From an uncultured Oscillibacter sp. (GTDB taxonomy: Bacteria > Bacillota > Clostridia > Oscillospirales > Oscillospiraceae), in NCBI GenBank assembly GCA_934574045.1, contig CAKTMK010000003.1, positions 1-64,000 of the forward strand: DNA of 64,000 nucleotides, written 5' to 3'. Of this stretch, positions 43,706 to 51,896 are shown one piece after another; positions within the stretch are counted from its first letter, which is position 1, and each line of letters begins with the position of its first letter. The position numbers and the translations under genes were made by a program. The notes below the pieces were generated by a model that saw only the letters and a list, made by a program, of their open reading frames with translations, was not told where the DNA came from and did no database searches.

Positions 43706-45151
43706 TCAGAATATCTGCGGCAGAAGCAGCGAGATCCACGCCTGAAGCCCGTTGGGGAACAGGCCGAGGAACAGCACCGCCGCCGCCAGAAGCAGCATGG
43801 GCACGGTCATCTGCGGGCCGACCTCCCGGTATTCCACCAGCACGTCCCGGCCGGGGAAGAAGCCGCGCACCGCGATGGGCAGCAGATAGCCCGCGGTCAT
43901 CAGCGCGGAGAGGATCAGCATGGCCACGCCCAGATAGCCCACCAGCCGGGACTCGCTGTTCAGCGCGGCAGCGGCCAGATACCACTTGCTGATAAAGCCG
44001 CTCATGGGCGGGATGCCGATGATGGACAGCGCGGCGGCGGAGAAGGCCAGCATGGTCTTTGGCATCCGCTTGCCAATGCCCACGAGCTGGTCCACCGTGG
44101 TGAAGTTGGAGGCCATGATGATCGCGCCGGCGGCCATGAACAGCGCGTCCTTTGCCAGCGCGTGGAACGTCATCTGCAAAAGCGCGCCCCGCATCCCGCC
44201 GGGGGAGAGCAGGAGCATACCGAACAGCACATAGGACACCTGACTGACGGTGGAGTAGGCCAGACGCTTTTTGAGCACCTTTTCCTTCAGCGCCAGCATG
44301 GAGCCGGTGAACACTGTGCACAATGCGAGGGCGGTCAGGGCGTACTGCGCCCAGCTTCCGCGCAGGAAGTCCGCGCCGAAAAGGTAATATGTCACCCGCA
44401 TCATGGCCAGCACGCCGCCCTTGGTGATGATGCCGGAGAGGACGGCGGACGCCGGGGCGGGGGCCACGGGATGGGCCGTGGGGAGCCACGCCTGCATGGG
44501 CATCATGCCCGCCTTGGCGCCGAAGCCAACCATCATCAGGAAGTACACGTTCAGAAGCAGAGGACGGTGTTCCGCCGCCAGACGCGGGTTCAGCGCGCCG
44601 CCGCCGGTGAAGCGCTGGACCGTCAGGAAATGGGACAGGAAGAAGTATCCCGCCAGCGCCATGCCCGCGCCGAAAACGGAGTACCCCAGATATTTCAGCC
44701 CCGCCCGGCGGGCCGCAGGCGTTCCGCTGTGCAGCACCAGCGGGACGGTGAGCAGCGTCATCATCTCAAAGAACATATAGAGCGTGACGAAGTTGTTTGC
44801 CAGTGCAAGGCCCATCAGCGCGCCCAGCGTCATGGTGTAAAAGCCCTGAAACTGCCGCTCCCGTCCCGCGTGGCGCAGGTACGGCCCGGCGAACACCGCC
44901 GCCAGCAGCCACACCGCCGAGATCAGGACCAGAAACAGCTTGGAAAGCAGGTCGTTTTCCAGCGCAAGGTACAGCGAGCCTTGAATGGTCATCAGCCGCA
45001 GCTCCCGCGCCGGAAGGACGCACAGGACCGCCGCCGCCGCGGCCGTGAGGACGCACAGCGTCAGGACCGTCCGGTTCCGGGTGTGCTCGTCCCTCTGCCG
45101 AAAGACGAATATCCCTCCGATAAACGGCAGTAAGATCGGTATCAGCAGCAA
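43706..45151 (-). CDS. Proton-pump-like antiporter subunit (second of four)
   Basis: A 481-residue NuoM/MrpD-like subunit of about fourteen helices. LYMFFEMMTLLTVPLVLHSGT carries the conserved Glu, GFGAKAGMMPMQAWLPTAHPVAPAPASAVLSGIITKGG the broken-helix Lys region, and TFHALAKDALFMAAGAI the second Lys. It lies 43 bases after the first pump-like subunit, the largest gap inside the operon. Together with its paralogues it should move protons or sodium across the membrane. Confidence 0.87.
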   Translation of the reverse strand: MLLIPILLPFIGGIFVFRQRDEHTRNRTVLTLCVLTAAAAAVLCVLPARELRLMTIQGSLYLALENDLLSKLFLVLISAVWLLAAVFAGPYLRHAGRERQFQGFYTMTLGALMGLALANNFVTLYMFFEMMTLLTVPLVLHSGTPAARRAGLKYLGYSVFGAGMALAGYFFLSHFLTVQRFTGGGALNPRLAAEHRPLLLNVYFLMMVGFGAKAGMMPMQAWLPTAHPVAPAPASAVLSGIITKGGVLAMMRVTYYLFGADFLRGSWAQYALTALALCTVFTGSMLALKEKVLKKRLAYSTVSQVSYVLFGMLLLSPGGMRGALLQMTFHALAKDALFMAAGAIIMASNFTTVDQLVGIGKRMPKTMLAFSAAALSIIGIPPMSGFISKWYLAAAALNSESRLVGYLGVAMLILSALMTAGYLLPIAVRGFFPGRDVLVEYREVGPQMTVPMLLLAAAVLFLGLFPNGLQAWISLLLPQIF

Positions 45152-45194
45152 AGCGGTTTCTCCCCTCGCAAAAGTTTTCGTGGAGGCCGGCGGC

Positions 45195-46709
45195 TCACAT
45201 CAGCCGGATGCCGGCCCGGATCACGTTCAGGATCGGGTGGTAGACGATGCCAAGCAGCACGATCAGCACGGTCAGCGCCGCCGCGGCGGTGAAAAACGAA
45301 CGGTCGAACTTCAGATCCTCCGGCTTCACGCTGCGCAGGATCAGATGGACCTCGTCCCACGGGGGACGGACCCAGATGGCCAGCACCGCCGGGACATAGT
45401 AGAGCGCGTTGAGCACGGTGGACACCGCGATGGTCAGCAGCACCGCCGCCACGGCGGGAGAATCCACCGCGGCCCGGGAGAGGTACAGCTTGGAGACGAA
45501 GCCGCCCAGCAGCGGAATGCCGATCATGCTCATGGCCCCCACGGTGAAGCCAACGCCCGCGGCCACGTCCCGGTACGCGCTGCCCCGCAGGTTTTTCAGC
45601 GACCGATGATAGCCGCTGACAGTGGACAGCCGCCCAGCGCAGATGAACAGCAGCGGCTTGCAGGCCGCGTGGACCAGCACGTGGAAGCAGGCCGCAGCCA
45701 CGCCCGCCTCGGTCCCAAGGCCGAGGCCCATGAAGATATAGCCGATCTGGGCCACGGAGGAGTTGGCCAGCATCCGCTTGACGTGATACTCCCGCATGGC
45801 GGCCAGCGAACCGAAGATCATACCCAGAAGCCCCAGCACCAGCAGCACGTTACAAAGGCCGGTGCGGCGCATCAGCTCCAGCCCGAACACCCGCAGCATC
45901 AGCGTGACGAGCAGGGCGATGTAGCCCTTGAGGACCAGTCCGGACAAAATAGCGGACGAGGCCGTGGTGGTCCCGCCGTGGGCGTCCGGCAGCCAGAGAT
46001 GGAAGGGGAACATGGCGCCCTTGATGCCCAGGCCCACGGTCATCAGGCCCATGGACACGATCAGCGGGCGGTGGAACTTTCCCAGCTCCGCCAGGATCGC
46101 CACCGCCTTTGCCAGCGGCTCCATCAGCAGGTAGCCCGCGATGCTGTTGAGCAGGGTCAGGCCGATCAGGAACAGGCCGGAGCCAAGCAGGCTCATGAAC
46201 AGGTACCGGATGGTGGCGATGAGGTTGGGTCCGGTGTCCTTCGCCATCACCATGGCGCAGGCGGAGATGGTGGTGATCTCAATGAACACGTAGGCCGTGA
46301 ACATATCGTTGGTATACACCAGCGCCAGCAGGCCCGCCAGCGTCATATTGGCCATCACAAAGTAAAGCCCCTGCTTTTCCGGCAGGATATCGTGGAACAG
46401 GCTGTGTCCGCCGCCCAGCAGGGAAAGGCCCATTACCACGGCGAACATCGTGCACAGCAGCGCCTGCCACGGCCCGGCCTTGACGGCGTTGCCGTACGGC
46501 GCGGCGAAGCGGCCCATGGTATACGTAAAGCTCACGTCCTGCGTGTACACAAAGTACAGCAGCGCCGCCGACAGCACAGCCACTGCGGCAGCGGAGATCA
46601 GCGTCAGGCGGTAGGCCTTTTTCCCGTCCCGGATGGCGGCGGACGCCACGCCGCACAGCAGCGGCAGGAAGATGGTGAGGAAGGGGAGGTTTTCGTAAAA
46701 GGGCCGCAT
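45195..46709 (-). CDS. Proton-pump-like antiporter subunit (first of four, MrpD-like)
   Basis: A 504-residue MrpD/MbhH-like subunit, about fourteen helices. Conserved elements are FTAYVFIEITTISACAMVMAKD (Glu), GLGIKGAMFPFHLWLPDAHGGTTTASSAILSGLVLKGY (Lys) and FHVLVHAACKPLLFICAGRLS (Lys). Its position directly after the MrpC homologue, with a 1-base overlap, makes it the best equivalent of MrpD. Confidence 0.88.
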   Translation of the reverse strand: MRPFYENLPFLTIFLPLLCGVASAAIRDGKKAYRLTLISAAAVAVLSAALLYFVYTQDVSFTYTMGRFAAPYGNAVKAGPWQALLCTMFAVVMGLSLLGGGHSLFHDILPEKQGLYFVMANMTLAGLLALVYTNDMFTAYVFIEITTISACAMVMAKDTGPNLIATIRYLFMSLLGSGLFLIGLTLLNSIAGYLLMEPLAKAVAILAELGKFHRPLIVSMGLMTVGLGIKGAMFPFHLWLPDAHGGTTTASSAILSGLVLKGYIALLVTLMLRVFGLELMRRTGLCNVLLVLGLLGMIFGSLAAMREYHVKRMLANSSVAQIGYIFMGLGLGTEAGVAAACFHVLVHAACKPLLFICAGRLSTVSGYHRSLKNLRGSAYRDVAAGVGFTVGAMSMIGIPLLGGFVSKLYLSRAAVDSPAVAAVLLTIAVSTVLNALYYVPAVLAIWVRPPWDEVHLILRSVKPEDLKFDRSFFTAAAALTVLIVLLGIVYHPILNVIRAGIRLM

Positions 46710-47083
46710 CAGTCCTCCTCCTTTTTCGCCCGCTCCAGCAGCTCGTCCAGCTCAATGGTGCCGTAATGGCGGCAGATGCGCTGGATCAGGGCCAAAGAGA
46801 ATGCCGTCACGCTGACGGACACCACGATGCCCGTCAGCACCAGTCCGCTGGGGATGGGGTTGATATAGAGCGAGGCGTCCGCCGCGCCCTCGCCCACGAT
46901 GGGTGCGCCGTGGCCCTCGATATAGCCCAGAGACGCCAGCAGCAGAAATACCGCCGAGTCCATGATGCTGAAGCCGATGACCTTTTTCAAAAGGTTCTGT
47001 CGGATCATCATGTTCAGAAGCCCGATGCCGAACAGGATCACCGAGGCAATGGCAAACCGGTTTTGTACGACTGCCTCCAGCAT
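46709..47083 (-). CDS. mrpC: Cation antiporter subunit MrpC (NuoK-like)
   Basis: A 124-residue protein with three helices, homologous to NuoK. GIGLLNMMIRQNLLKKVIGFSIMDSAVFLLLASLGY and NPIPSGLVLTGIVVSVSVTAFSLALIQRI match the MrpC/MnhC pattern, including the PxxxALxLTxIVIxxx core. The C-terminal 25 residues are charged and cytoplasmic. The ATG at 47083 shares one base with the upstream stop and GGGGGAAGG lies before it. Confidence 0.92.
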   Translation of the reverse strand: MLEAVVQNRFAIASVILFGIGLLNMMIRQNLLKKVIGFSIMDSAVFLLLASLGYIEGHGAPIVGEGAADASLYINPIPSGLVLTGIVVSVSVTAFSLALIQRICRHYGTIELDELLERAKKEED

Positions 47084-47976
47084 CAGACCTTCCCCCTTTG
47101 AAACATGGTATAAAATCCGTAGACCGTGCAGGCGACCACCAGTCCCACCGCAAGGTCGATGACGGTCATCATCCACTCCATGTCCAGCGAAATGGCGTTT
47201 GCGCCCGTGTAGATATAAAGCCCGTAGGTCAGGGCGTAGGCCGTCAGTCCGGAAAGGCGCACGGCGTCGTACACCCGCCGGGTCAGCAGGCGGCTCAGCC
47301 GCTCCGGCCCGTAGGCATTGGAGTACAGGATCAGGCCGCCGCCCAGGATCGCGCCGCCGGAAAAGCCGCCGCCCGGCGAGCTTTCGCCGTTGAGCAGCAC
47401 GTAAAGCGAAAAGAGCAGGATGAACGGCGTGAGCAGCCGGGCGGACTTGCGCAGGATGTTGTCCGGGTGGGTCCGCTCCACGACCGCCTCCCGCCGCAGA
47501 TGGCGCAGCGACTGGCCGTCCGTGTTGTTTTGGTCCCGCTGGAGCAGGATCATCACGCTGCTCACCGCAAGGAACAGCACGCAGCTCTCGCCCAGCGTGT
47601 CAAAGCCGCGGTAGCTGAGGATCATGCCCGTCACCGCGTTGGACGCGCCGGTCTCCTCCTGCGAATGCTCCAGATAGTGCTGGGAGACCTCGTTGTTGGT
47701 GGGGTTGCCCGGCTGGCCGAAGGGCGGGATGTAGAGCACCGTTGCCAGCAGAACCGCGATGAGCGTCAAACTCAGGACGGCCGCCGCCAGCGGGTACAGC
47801 CCAATGAACTTTTTCAGCCACAGCCGGTCCCGGGCCTCGCTCAGCTCCGCCGAGGGCGAGGGGAGGGGGGCCTTGCGGTCCATCACGTATTGCGTGGTGG
47901 GGTCCCGCGGCTCGCTCTCGCCGTTCACCCAGGCCGCAAAGCGCTGCCAGCGGCTACCCTTCTTCGGCTCACTCAT
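47083..47976 (-). CDS. MbhE-like plus MrpB fused antiporter subunit
   Basis: A 297-residue protein joining two units. A hydrophilic start of about 55 residues precedes one helix, then ETGASNAVTGMILSYRGFDTLGESCVLFLAVSSVMILL, which corresponds to the MbhE-type end of classical MrpA. From about residue 175 the MrpB part follows with NILRKSARLLTPFILLFSLYVLLNGESSPGGGFSGGAILGGGLIL, the SPGGGFxGG loop being diagnostic. So the C-terminal segment of MrpA is carried here instead of on a long MrpA. It overlaps its neighbours by 8 and 1 bases. Confidence 0.85.
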   Translation of the reverse strand: MSEPKKGSRWQRFAAWVNGESEPRDPTTQYVMDRKAPLPSPSAELSEARDRLWLKKFIGLYPLAAAVLSLTLIAVLLATVLYIPPFGQPGNPTNNEVSQHYLEHSQEETGASNAVTGMILSYRGFDTLGESCVLFLAVSSVMILLQRDQNNTDGQSLRHLRREAVVERTHPDNILRKSARLLTPFILLFSLYVLLNGESSPGGGFSGGAILGGGLILYSNAYGPERLSRLLTRRVYDAVRLSGLTAYALTYGLYIYTGANAISLDMEWMMTVIDLAVGLVVACTVYGFYTMFQRGKV

Positions 47977-48220
47977 CGTTTTTCCCTTTCAGCTCGTTGA
48001 TCTTTTTCAGCGTCAGCAGAAACAGGATGCCGCTGATGCCGGTGCCCACCGCAGCCTCTGTAATGGCCAGATCCGGGCTTTGCAGCATGCTCCACAGCAG
48101 CGCCAGAATCACGGAAAACGCCATATAAACGATCACCGACGCCAGCAGCCGCTTGCACATGGGCGCCGCCGCCGCGCAGATCACAAGACCTGCAAGCAGG
48201 ATGCTTTCCAGTACCGTCAT
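47969..48220 (-). CDS. DUF4040 antiporter subunit (MbhD-like)
   Basis: An 83-residue, three-helix membrane protein. KRLLASVIVYMAFSVILALLWSMLQSPDLAITEAAVGTGISGILFLLTLKKI is the DUF4040/MbhD core, with the SPDxAxTEAxVG loop that corresponds to a segment inside full-length MrpA. Its presence as a separate gene shows the Mbh-like split arrangement. It overlaps mrpG by 4 bases and the next gene by 8. Confidence 0.88.
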   Translation of the reverse strand: MTVLESILLAGLVICAAAAPMCKRLLASVIVYMAFSVILALLWSMLQSPDLAITEAAVGTGISGILFLLTLKKINELKGKNDE

Positions 48221-48540
48221 CGTATCTCCACCTTACATTCCGACTTGAGATCCGGGTTGGTCTGCACCTCCGCCTGAGCGATAAGGTGGCTGGACACCGG
48301 GCTGGTGATCCACAGGAAGATCAGAACCAGCAGCGCCTTCATCGCCGAGAGGGAGGGCGCGTGCAGCAGGACCACGCCCAGCAGGATGCAGAAGATGCCC
48401 AGCGCGTCGCCCACGGCGGCGGCGTGCATCCGGTTGAGCACGTAGTCGAACCGGTACACGCCCAGCACCGCCGAGAAAAATACGAAAACGCCGAAAACCA
48501 GAACGACCAGGCCCACGGCGTTCAAAATCTCACCGATCAT
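48217..48540 (-). CDS. mrpG: Cation antiporter subunit MrpG
   Basis: A 107-residue three-helix protein. FFSAVLGVYRFDYVLNRMHAAAVGDALGIFCILLGVVLL matches the MnhG signature (G-x-x-R-x-x-D-x-x-x-R-x-H-A-x-x-x-x-D-x-x-G). It overlaps mrpF by 11 bases and the DUF4040 gene by 4 bases. It is an accessory subunit needed for assembly of Mrp complexes. Confidence 0.92.
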   Translation of the reverse strand: MIGEILNAVGLVVLVFGVFVFFSAVLGVYRFDYVLNRMHAAAVGDALGIFCILLGVVLLHAPSLSAMKALLVLIFLWITSPVSSHLIAQAEVQTNPDLKSECKVEIR

Positions 48541-48853
48541 GCTCCGTCTCCTTTTCCTCCGGCTCCAGACTGCCGGGGCGGCTCCAGCGGCGCACCAGCA
48601 CCAGCCGGGTCATGACCACCACGGTCAAAAAGCTCAAAAGCGCATACACCAGCGCCACGTCCACCAGAAAATCCTCGTTGAGCAGGGCGGAGAGAATGGC
48701 GATCACGGCCACCGCCATGGTGTTAATCATGTTGACGGCGATCACTCGGTCTGTGAACCGGGGACCGATCACGGCCCGCACCAGCGTGGCCAGGATCAGC
48801 AGCGCCAGCACCACCGCCGCGCCCGTGAGCACCGCGTTTTTCACCTCGGTCAT
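48530..48853 (-). CDS. mrpF: Cation antiporter subunit MrpF
   Basis: A 107-residue three-helix subunit. RAVIGPRFTDRVIAVNMINTMAVAVIAILSALLNEDFLVDVALVYALLSFL fits the MnhF pattern with the GPxxxDRVxAxN motif after helix 1 and the Asp-rich loop before helix 3. A charged tail of about 20 residues (EPEEKETEHDR) ends the protein. It overlaps mrpE by 4 bases. Confidence 0.92.
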   Translation of the reverse strand: MTEVKNAVLTGAAVVLALLILATLVRAVIGPRFTDRVIAVNMINTMAVAVIAILSALLNEDFLVDVALVYALLSFLTVVVMTRLVLVRRWSRPGSLEPEEKETEHDR

Positions 48854-49314
48854 ACGTCCCTCTCCAGTTTCAGAAGTTTTTTCTCAAATGCGCCGTGGTC
48901 CAGTCCCTCGGCGAGGGAGGCGTCCAGCGCGTGAACGCAGAGCTGGCCGCCCTCCTGCGAGACGGTCAGAGTCCCGGCGGTCAGGGTGATGGCGTTGGCC
49001 AGCGCGGCCCGGGCGCTGTCGCCGGTCAGGTCTGTCTTGAACCAGATGACCCGCGGCTCCATCTCCCGGCCCCGGGAGTAGATCAGCCGCATGACCGCAA
49101 AGCCCGCCGTCAGCATCTCCCACACCAGATACAAGAGGAACAGCACCGCTCCGCCCACCTTTTTCAGCGCGCGCAGGTCCTTTGCGGGACTGTATCCCAG
49201 CACGCGGCAGGACAGCGCGTACAGCGCCGCGGTGACGGCTGCGCCGATGACGCAGATCTCAAGACTCAGCCCGCCGGAGAGAAGGACCCAGAGTCCGAAC
49301 AGCAGAAGCGCCAT
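48850..49314 (-). CDS. mrpE: Cation antiporter subunit MrpE
   Basis: A 154-residue subunit with two N-terminal helices, a third helix near residue 60, and a soluble C-terminal domain. LFLLYLVWEMLTAGFAVMRLIYSR and ALANAITLTAGTLTVSQEGGQLCVHALD are the MnhE signatures, including the conserved TLTPGT-like TLTAGT turn. It is the first antiporter gene. AAGGAGG, 8 bases before its ATG, overlaps the end of the LysR gene. Confidence 0.92.
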   Translation of the reverse strand: MALLLFGLWVLLSGGLSLEICVIGAAVTAALYALSCRVLGYSPAKDLRALKKVGGAVLFLLYLVWEMLTAGFAVMRLIYSRGREMEPRVIWFKTDLTGDSARAALANAITLTAGTLTVSQEGGQLCVHALDASLAEGLDHGAFEKKLLKLERDV

Positions 49315-49329
49315 GGCTCCGCCTCCTTT

Positions 49330-50235
49330 TTATAGTAGTGACAGGTCCGCGTCCGCCGCGCCGGGCAGACGGGACGCATAATCCCGAACGTAGCGCATGA
49401 AGTTCCGCGTGGCGGGAGAGACGGCCTTGAGCTGCGGAACGCCCATCCCCAGCATCCGGTACTGCGGCGGGTCCATGGGCATGGCCACCGCGCCGCTGCG
49501 GTAGTTGCGCAGGAGAAGCTCCGGCAGGATGGAGACGCCCAGCCCCTCTGCCACCAGATTGATGATGGCATAGTCGTTGCAGGCGGAAAAGCGGATATGG
49601 GGGTAGCGGCTCAGCCCGTCGAGCACATGGTGGACCTCGTAATCGTAGCCCGCCATGGGCATGATGAACTGCTCGTTTTCAAACGCGGCCACCGGGACGG
49701 CGGCTTCCTTTGTCAGCGGGTGGTCCGGCGGCAGGATGGCCAGCATCTCGTCCCGGCAGAGGGGAATCCAGTCGAAGGGGCGGTCCTCTCCGCCGGTGTA
49801 CAGGCACAGGTCGGCCTCGTGCTCGTCCATCAGCGATTCGATCCGGTCCGCGCCGCCCTCGATGATCTGGATCTCCACGTTGGGAAAGTCCCTCTGGAAC
49901 GCGCGGATGATGCGGGGCAGCCAGTACACCGCCACGCTGGAAAAGGAGGCAATGCGGATGCGGCCGGTGTCCGCCCCCTTGACCCGGGCGATGGTCTGCT
50001 CAAGGCTTTCGTTCGTGTCCAGCAGACTGCGGATGATGGGAAGCAGGAGCTTTCCCTCGGAGTTGGGCAGGATGCCCGAGGAGGTGCGGATCATCAGGGG
50101 GAAGCCCACCTCGTCCTCCAGCGACTGCATCATATGGCTGATGCCGGACTGGGTGTAGCCCAGCTCCTCAGACGCCTTGGAAAGGCTGCCCAGCTCCACC
50201 GCGCGGACGAACGCCTCATACTTTTTGATGTTCAC
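49330..50235 (-). CDS. LysR family transcription regulator
   Basis: A 301-residue regulator. The N-terminal winged helix (about residues 1-62) reads NIKKYEAFVRAVELGSLSKASEELGYTQSGISHMMQSLEDEVG, and the rest is the two-lobe effector-binding domain. GTG at 50235 was chosen because AAGGGCGG lies 8 bases upstream and it gives the family's usual start. A GTG at 50262 adds nine residues. It ends 15 bases before mrpE in the same direction, so it is probably transcribed together with the antiporter operon and regulates it. Its effector is unknown. Confidence 0.9.
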   Translation of the reverse strand: MNIKKYEAFVRAVELGSLSKASEELGYTQSGISHMMQSLEDEVGFPLMIRTSSGILPNSEGKLLLPIIRSLLDTNESLEQTIARVKGADTGRIRIASFSSVAVYWLPRIIRAFQRDFPNVEIQIIEGGADRIESLMDEHEADLCLYTGGEDRPFDWIPLCRDEMLAILPPDHPLTKEAAVPVAAFENEQFIMPMAGYDYEVHHVLDGLSRYPHIRFSACNDYAIINLVAEGLGVSILPELLLRNYRSGAVAMPMDPPQYRMLGMGVPQLKAVSPATRNFMRYVRDYASRLPGAADADLSLL

Positions 50236-50273
50236 GCGCCATGCCGCCCTTTCATGCTTCACAGTACAAATAT

Positions 50274-50315
50274 GATAACCTTTTCTATGTTATCGTATCA
50301 GGGACCAAAATGCAA
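50274..50315 (-). promoter_or_regulatory. LysR promoter with overlapping inverted repeat
   Basis: On the minus strand TTGCAT (50310-50315), a 17-base spacer and TAACAT (50287-50292). GATAAC (50274-50279) and GTTATC (50289-50294) form a 6-bp inverted repeat with a 9-base spacer over the -10, a likely autoregulatory site. Confidence 0.6.
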
Positions 50316-50443
50316 GGAATTTCTGCAAAACCGTCATTTCCATTCCGGGGGCGGCGGAGCGCGCCGGAACGGATTTCCCAGACGGGGGGCGGCTCCGCGG
50401 CGCTTTGCACTCTGGCCGTGTTCGCGTCAGAAAATTCAAAAAT

Positions 50444-50474
50444 GAATATTTGTCCGCGCGGCGGAGCATAAAAT
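50444..50474 (+). promoter_or_regulatory. Candidate sporulation-type promoter of the GH18 gene
   Basis: GAATATT (50444-50450), a 16-base spacer and CATAAAAT (50467-50474) resemble sigma-E or sigma-G sites, which would suit a spore hydrolase. No sigma-A promoter is evident. Confidence 0.35.
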
Positions 50475-50509
50475 CTCCCCCTGCCGCATAGCTATCCGGC
50501 AAGGGGGAG
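50475..50509 (+). other. Hairpin covering the GH18 ribosome site
   Basis: CTCCCCC (50475-50481) and TGCCG (50482-50486) pair with CGGCA (50497-50501) and GGGGGAG (50503-50509), leaving one bulged A. The 3' arm contains the AAGGGGGAG ribosome site that ends 7 bases before the ATG at 50517. Confidence 0.55.
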
Positions 50510-50516
50510 TGCGAAC

Positions 50517-51791
50517 ATGACGATCCATGTAGTTGGTCCGGGCGAATCTGTGGACTCCATCGCGGCGGAGTACGGCGTGGACCCTTTCCGGCTGGCCGCG
50601 GACAACGAGGTGCCGGCGGACGGAGCGCTGGCCGTGGGGCAGACGCTGATCGTGCGGTTTCCGCGGCGCATCCACGCCGTGCGTCCCGGCGAGACGCTTC
50701 ATTCCATCGCGGAGGCTTACGGCGTCAGCGTCCGGACGCTTTATCAGAATAACTGGGCGCTGGGCGGGCTTCCTGCGCTGGAGCCGGGGCAGGAGCTGGT
50801 CATCTCCTATCAGGAGCAGCCCATCGGCTCCGCCGCCTTCAACGGGTACGCCTATCCGTTTATCGACCAGACGGTGCTGGACGCGGCCACGCCCTATCTT
50901 ACCGACCTCACGCCGTTTACCTACGGCATCGCGGCGGACGGCGGACTGCTCTCACTGGCGGACGACGCGCTGCTGCGCTCCGCCCGCCAGCACGGGGCAA
51001 GGCCGGTGTTCCACCTGTCCACCTACACGGAGGACCACCAGTTCGACGCGGGGCGGGCCGCGCTGGTGCTGACGGACGAGACGGCGCAGGCGCGGCTGAT
51101 CGCGGAGATGGCGCAGGTACTGCGGGACAAGGGGTTCGCAGGGATCGACGTGGATTTTGAGTTCCTTCCGGCGGTGCTGGCTGCGGCCTACGCGCAGTTT
51201 CTGGCGCGGCTGCGCCGCCTGTTCGGCGCGCAGGGGTATTTCGTCTGGGCCGCGCTGGCACCCAAGACCTCCGCAGGACAGCCAGGGCTTCTCTATGAGG
51301 GGCATGATTACGCCGCCGTCGGCGCGGCGGCGGACGCCGTGCTGCTGATGACATATGAATGGGGATATACTTACGGGCCGCCGATGGCGGTGTCGCCGCT
51401 GCCGCAGGTGCGGGCCGTGCTGGATTACGCTGTGACGGAGATCCCGGCGGAGAAGATCTTTCTCGGCCTTTCCAACTACGGCTACGACTGGCCGCTCCCC
51501 TTTATCCAGGGCGAGACGAAGGCGCGCTCCATCTCCAACCGGCGGGCCGTCGAGCTGGCGGTGGAGCATGACGTGGCCATCCAGTACGACCAGACCGCGC
51601 AAGCGCCGTTTTTCCACTACTCCGATCCCGGCGGCGTGGTCCACGAGGTGTGGTTCGACGACGCCCGGAGCCTGTCCGCGCGGCTGCGGCTGATCCACGA
51701 GTACGGCTTTCTGGGCGCGGGGATCTGGAACATCATGCGGCCCTATTCCCAGCTCTATCTGGCCATGAGCGCCCTTTACGACATCCAGTGA
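50517..51791 (+). CDS. LysM-LysM-GH18 hydrolase (SleL/YaaH-like)
   Basis: A 424-residue protein with two N-terminal LysM domains (HVVGPGESVDSIAAEYGVDPFRLAADN and HAVRPGETLHSIAEAYGVSVRTLYQNN) and a GH18 catalytic domain (about 105-424). The GH18 motif is GFAGIDVDFEFLP, with the DxDxE-type catalytic Glu. YEWGYTYGPPMAVSP and GLSNYGYDWPLPF match spore N-acetylglucosaminidases such as SleL/YaaH. No signal peptide is present, as usual for these coat- or cortex-located enzymes. Expected role: cortex fragment hydrolysis during germination. Confidence 0.9.
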   Translation: MTIHVVGPGESVDSIAAEYGVDPFRLAADNEVPADGALAVGQTLIVRFPRRIHAVRPGETLHSIAEAYGVSVRTLYQNNWALGGLPALEPGQELVISYQEQPIGSAAFNGYAYPFIDQTVLDAATPYLTDLTPFTYGIAADGGLLSLADDALLRSARQHGARPVFHLSTYTEDHQFDAGRAALVLTDETAQARLIAEMAQVLRDKGFAGIDVDFEFLPAVLAAAYAQFLARLRRLFGAQGYFVWAALAPKTSAGQPGLLYEGHDYAAVGAAADAVLLMTYEWGYTYGPPMAVSPLPQVRAVLDYAVTEIPAEKIFLGLSNYGYDWPLPFIQGETKARSISNRRAVELAVEHDVAIQYDQTAQAPFFHYSDPGGVVHEVWFDDARSLSARLRLIHEYGFLGAGIWNIMRPYSQLYLAMSALYDIQ

Positions 51792-51831
51792 GGGCCGGAC
51801 GCGGCCTTGCACATATCAATAAATGTCAACA

Positions 51832-51861
51832 AAAAAGCAGGCGGGCCGGACGGCCCGCCTG
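51832..51861. terminator. Terminator between GH18 and ModE-like genes
   Basis: A perfect 10-bp stem (51838-51847 with 51852-51861) has a 4-base loop. On the minus strand GCTTTTTTG follows it. On the plus strand CGCGGTTTTT follows. Confidence 0.8.
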
Positions 51862-51896
51862 CGCGGTTTTTCCAAGCGGTTTTTTATAAAATGAGG

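Noticed and set aside
40241..49314. Complex I or group 4 membrane-bound hydrogenase
   Set aside because: No NuoB, C, D, I or hydrogenase large/small subunit is present. The MrpE, F and G subunits point to a cation antiporter.
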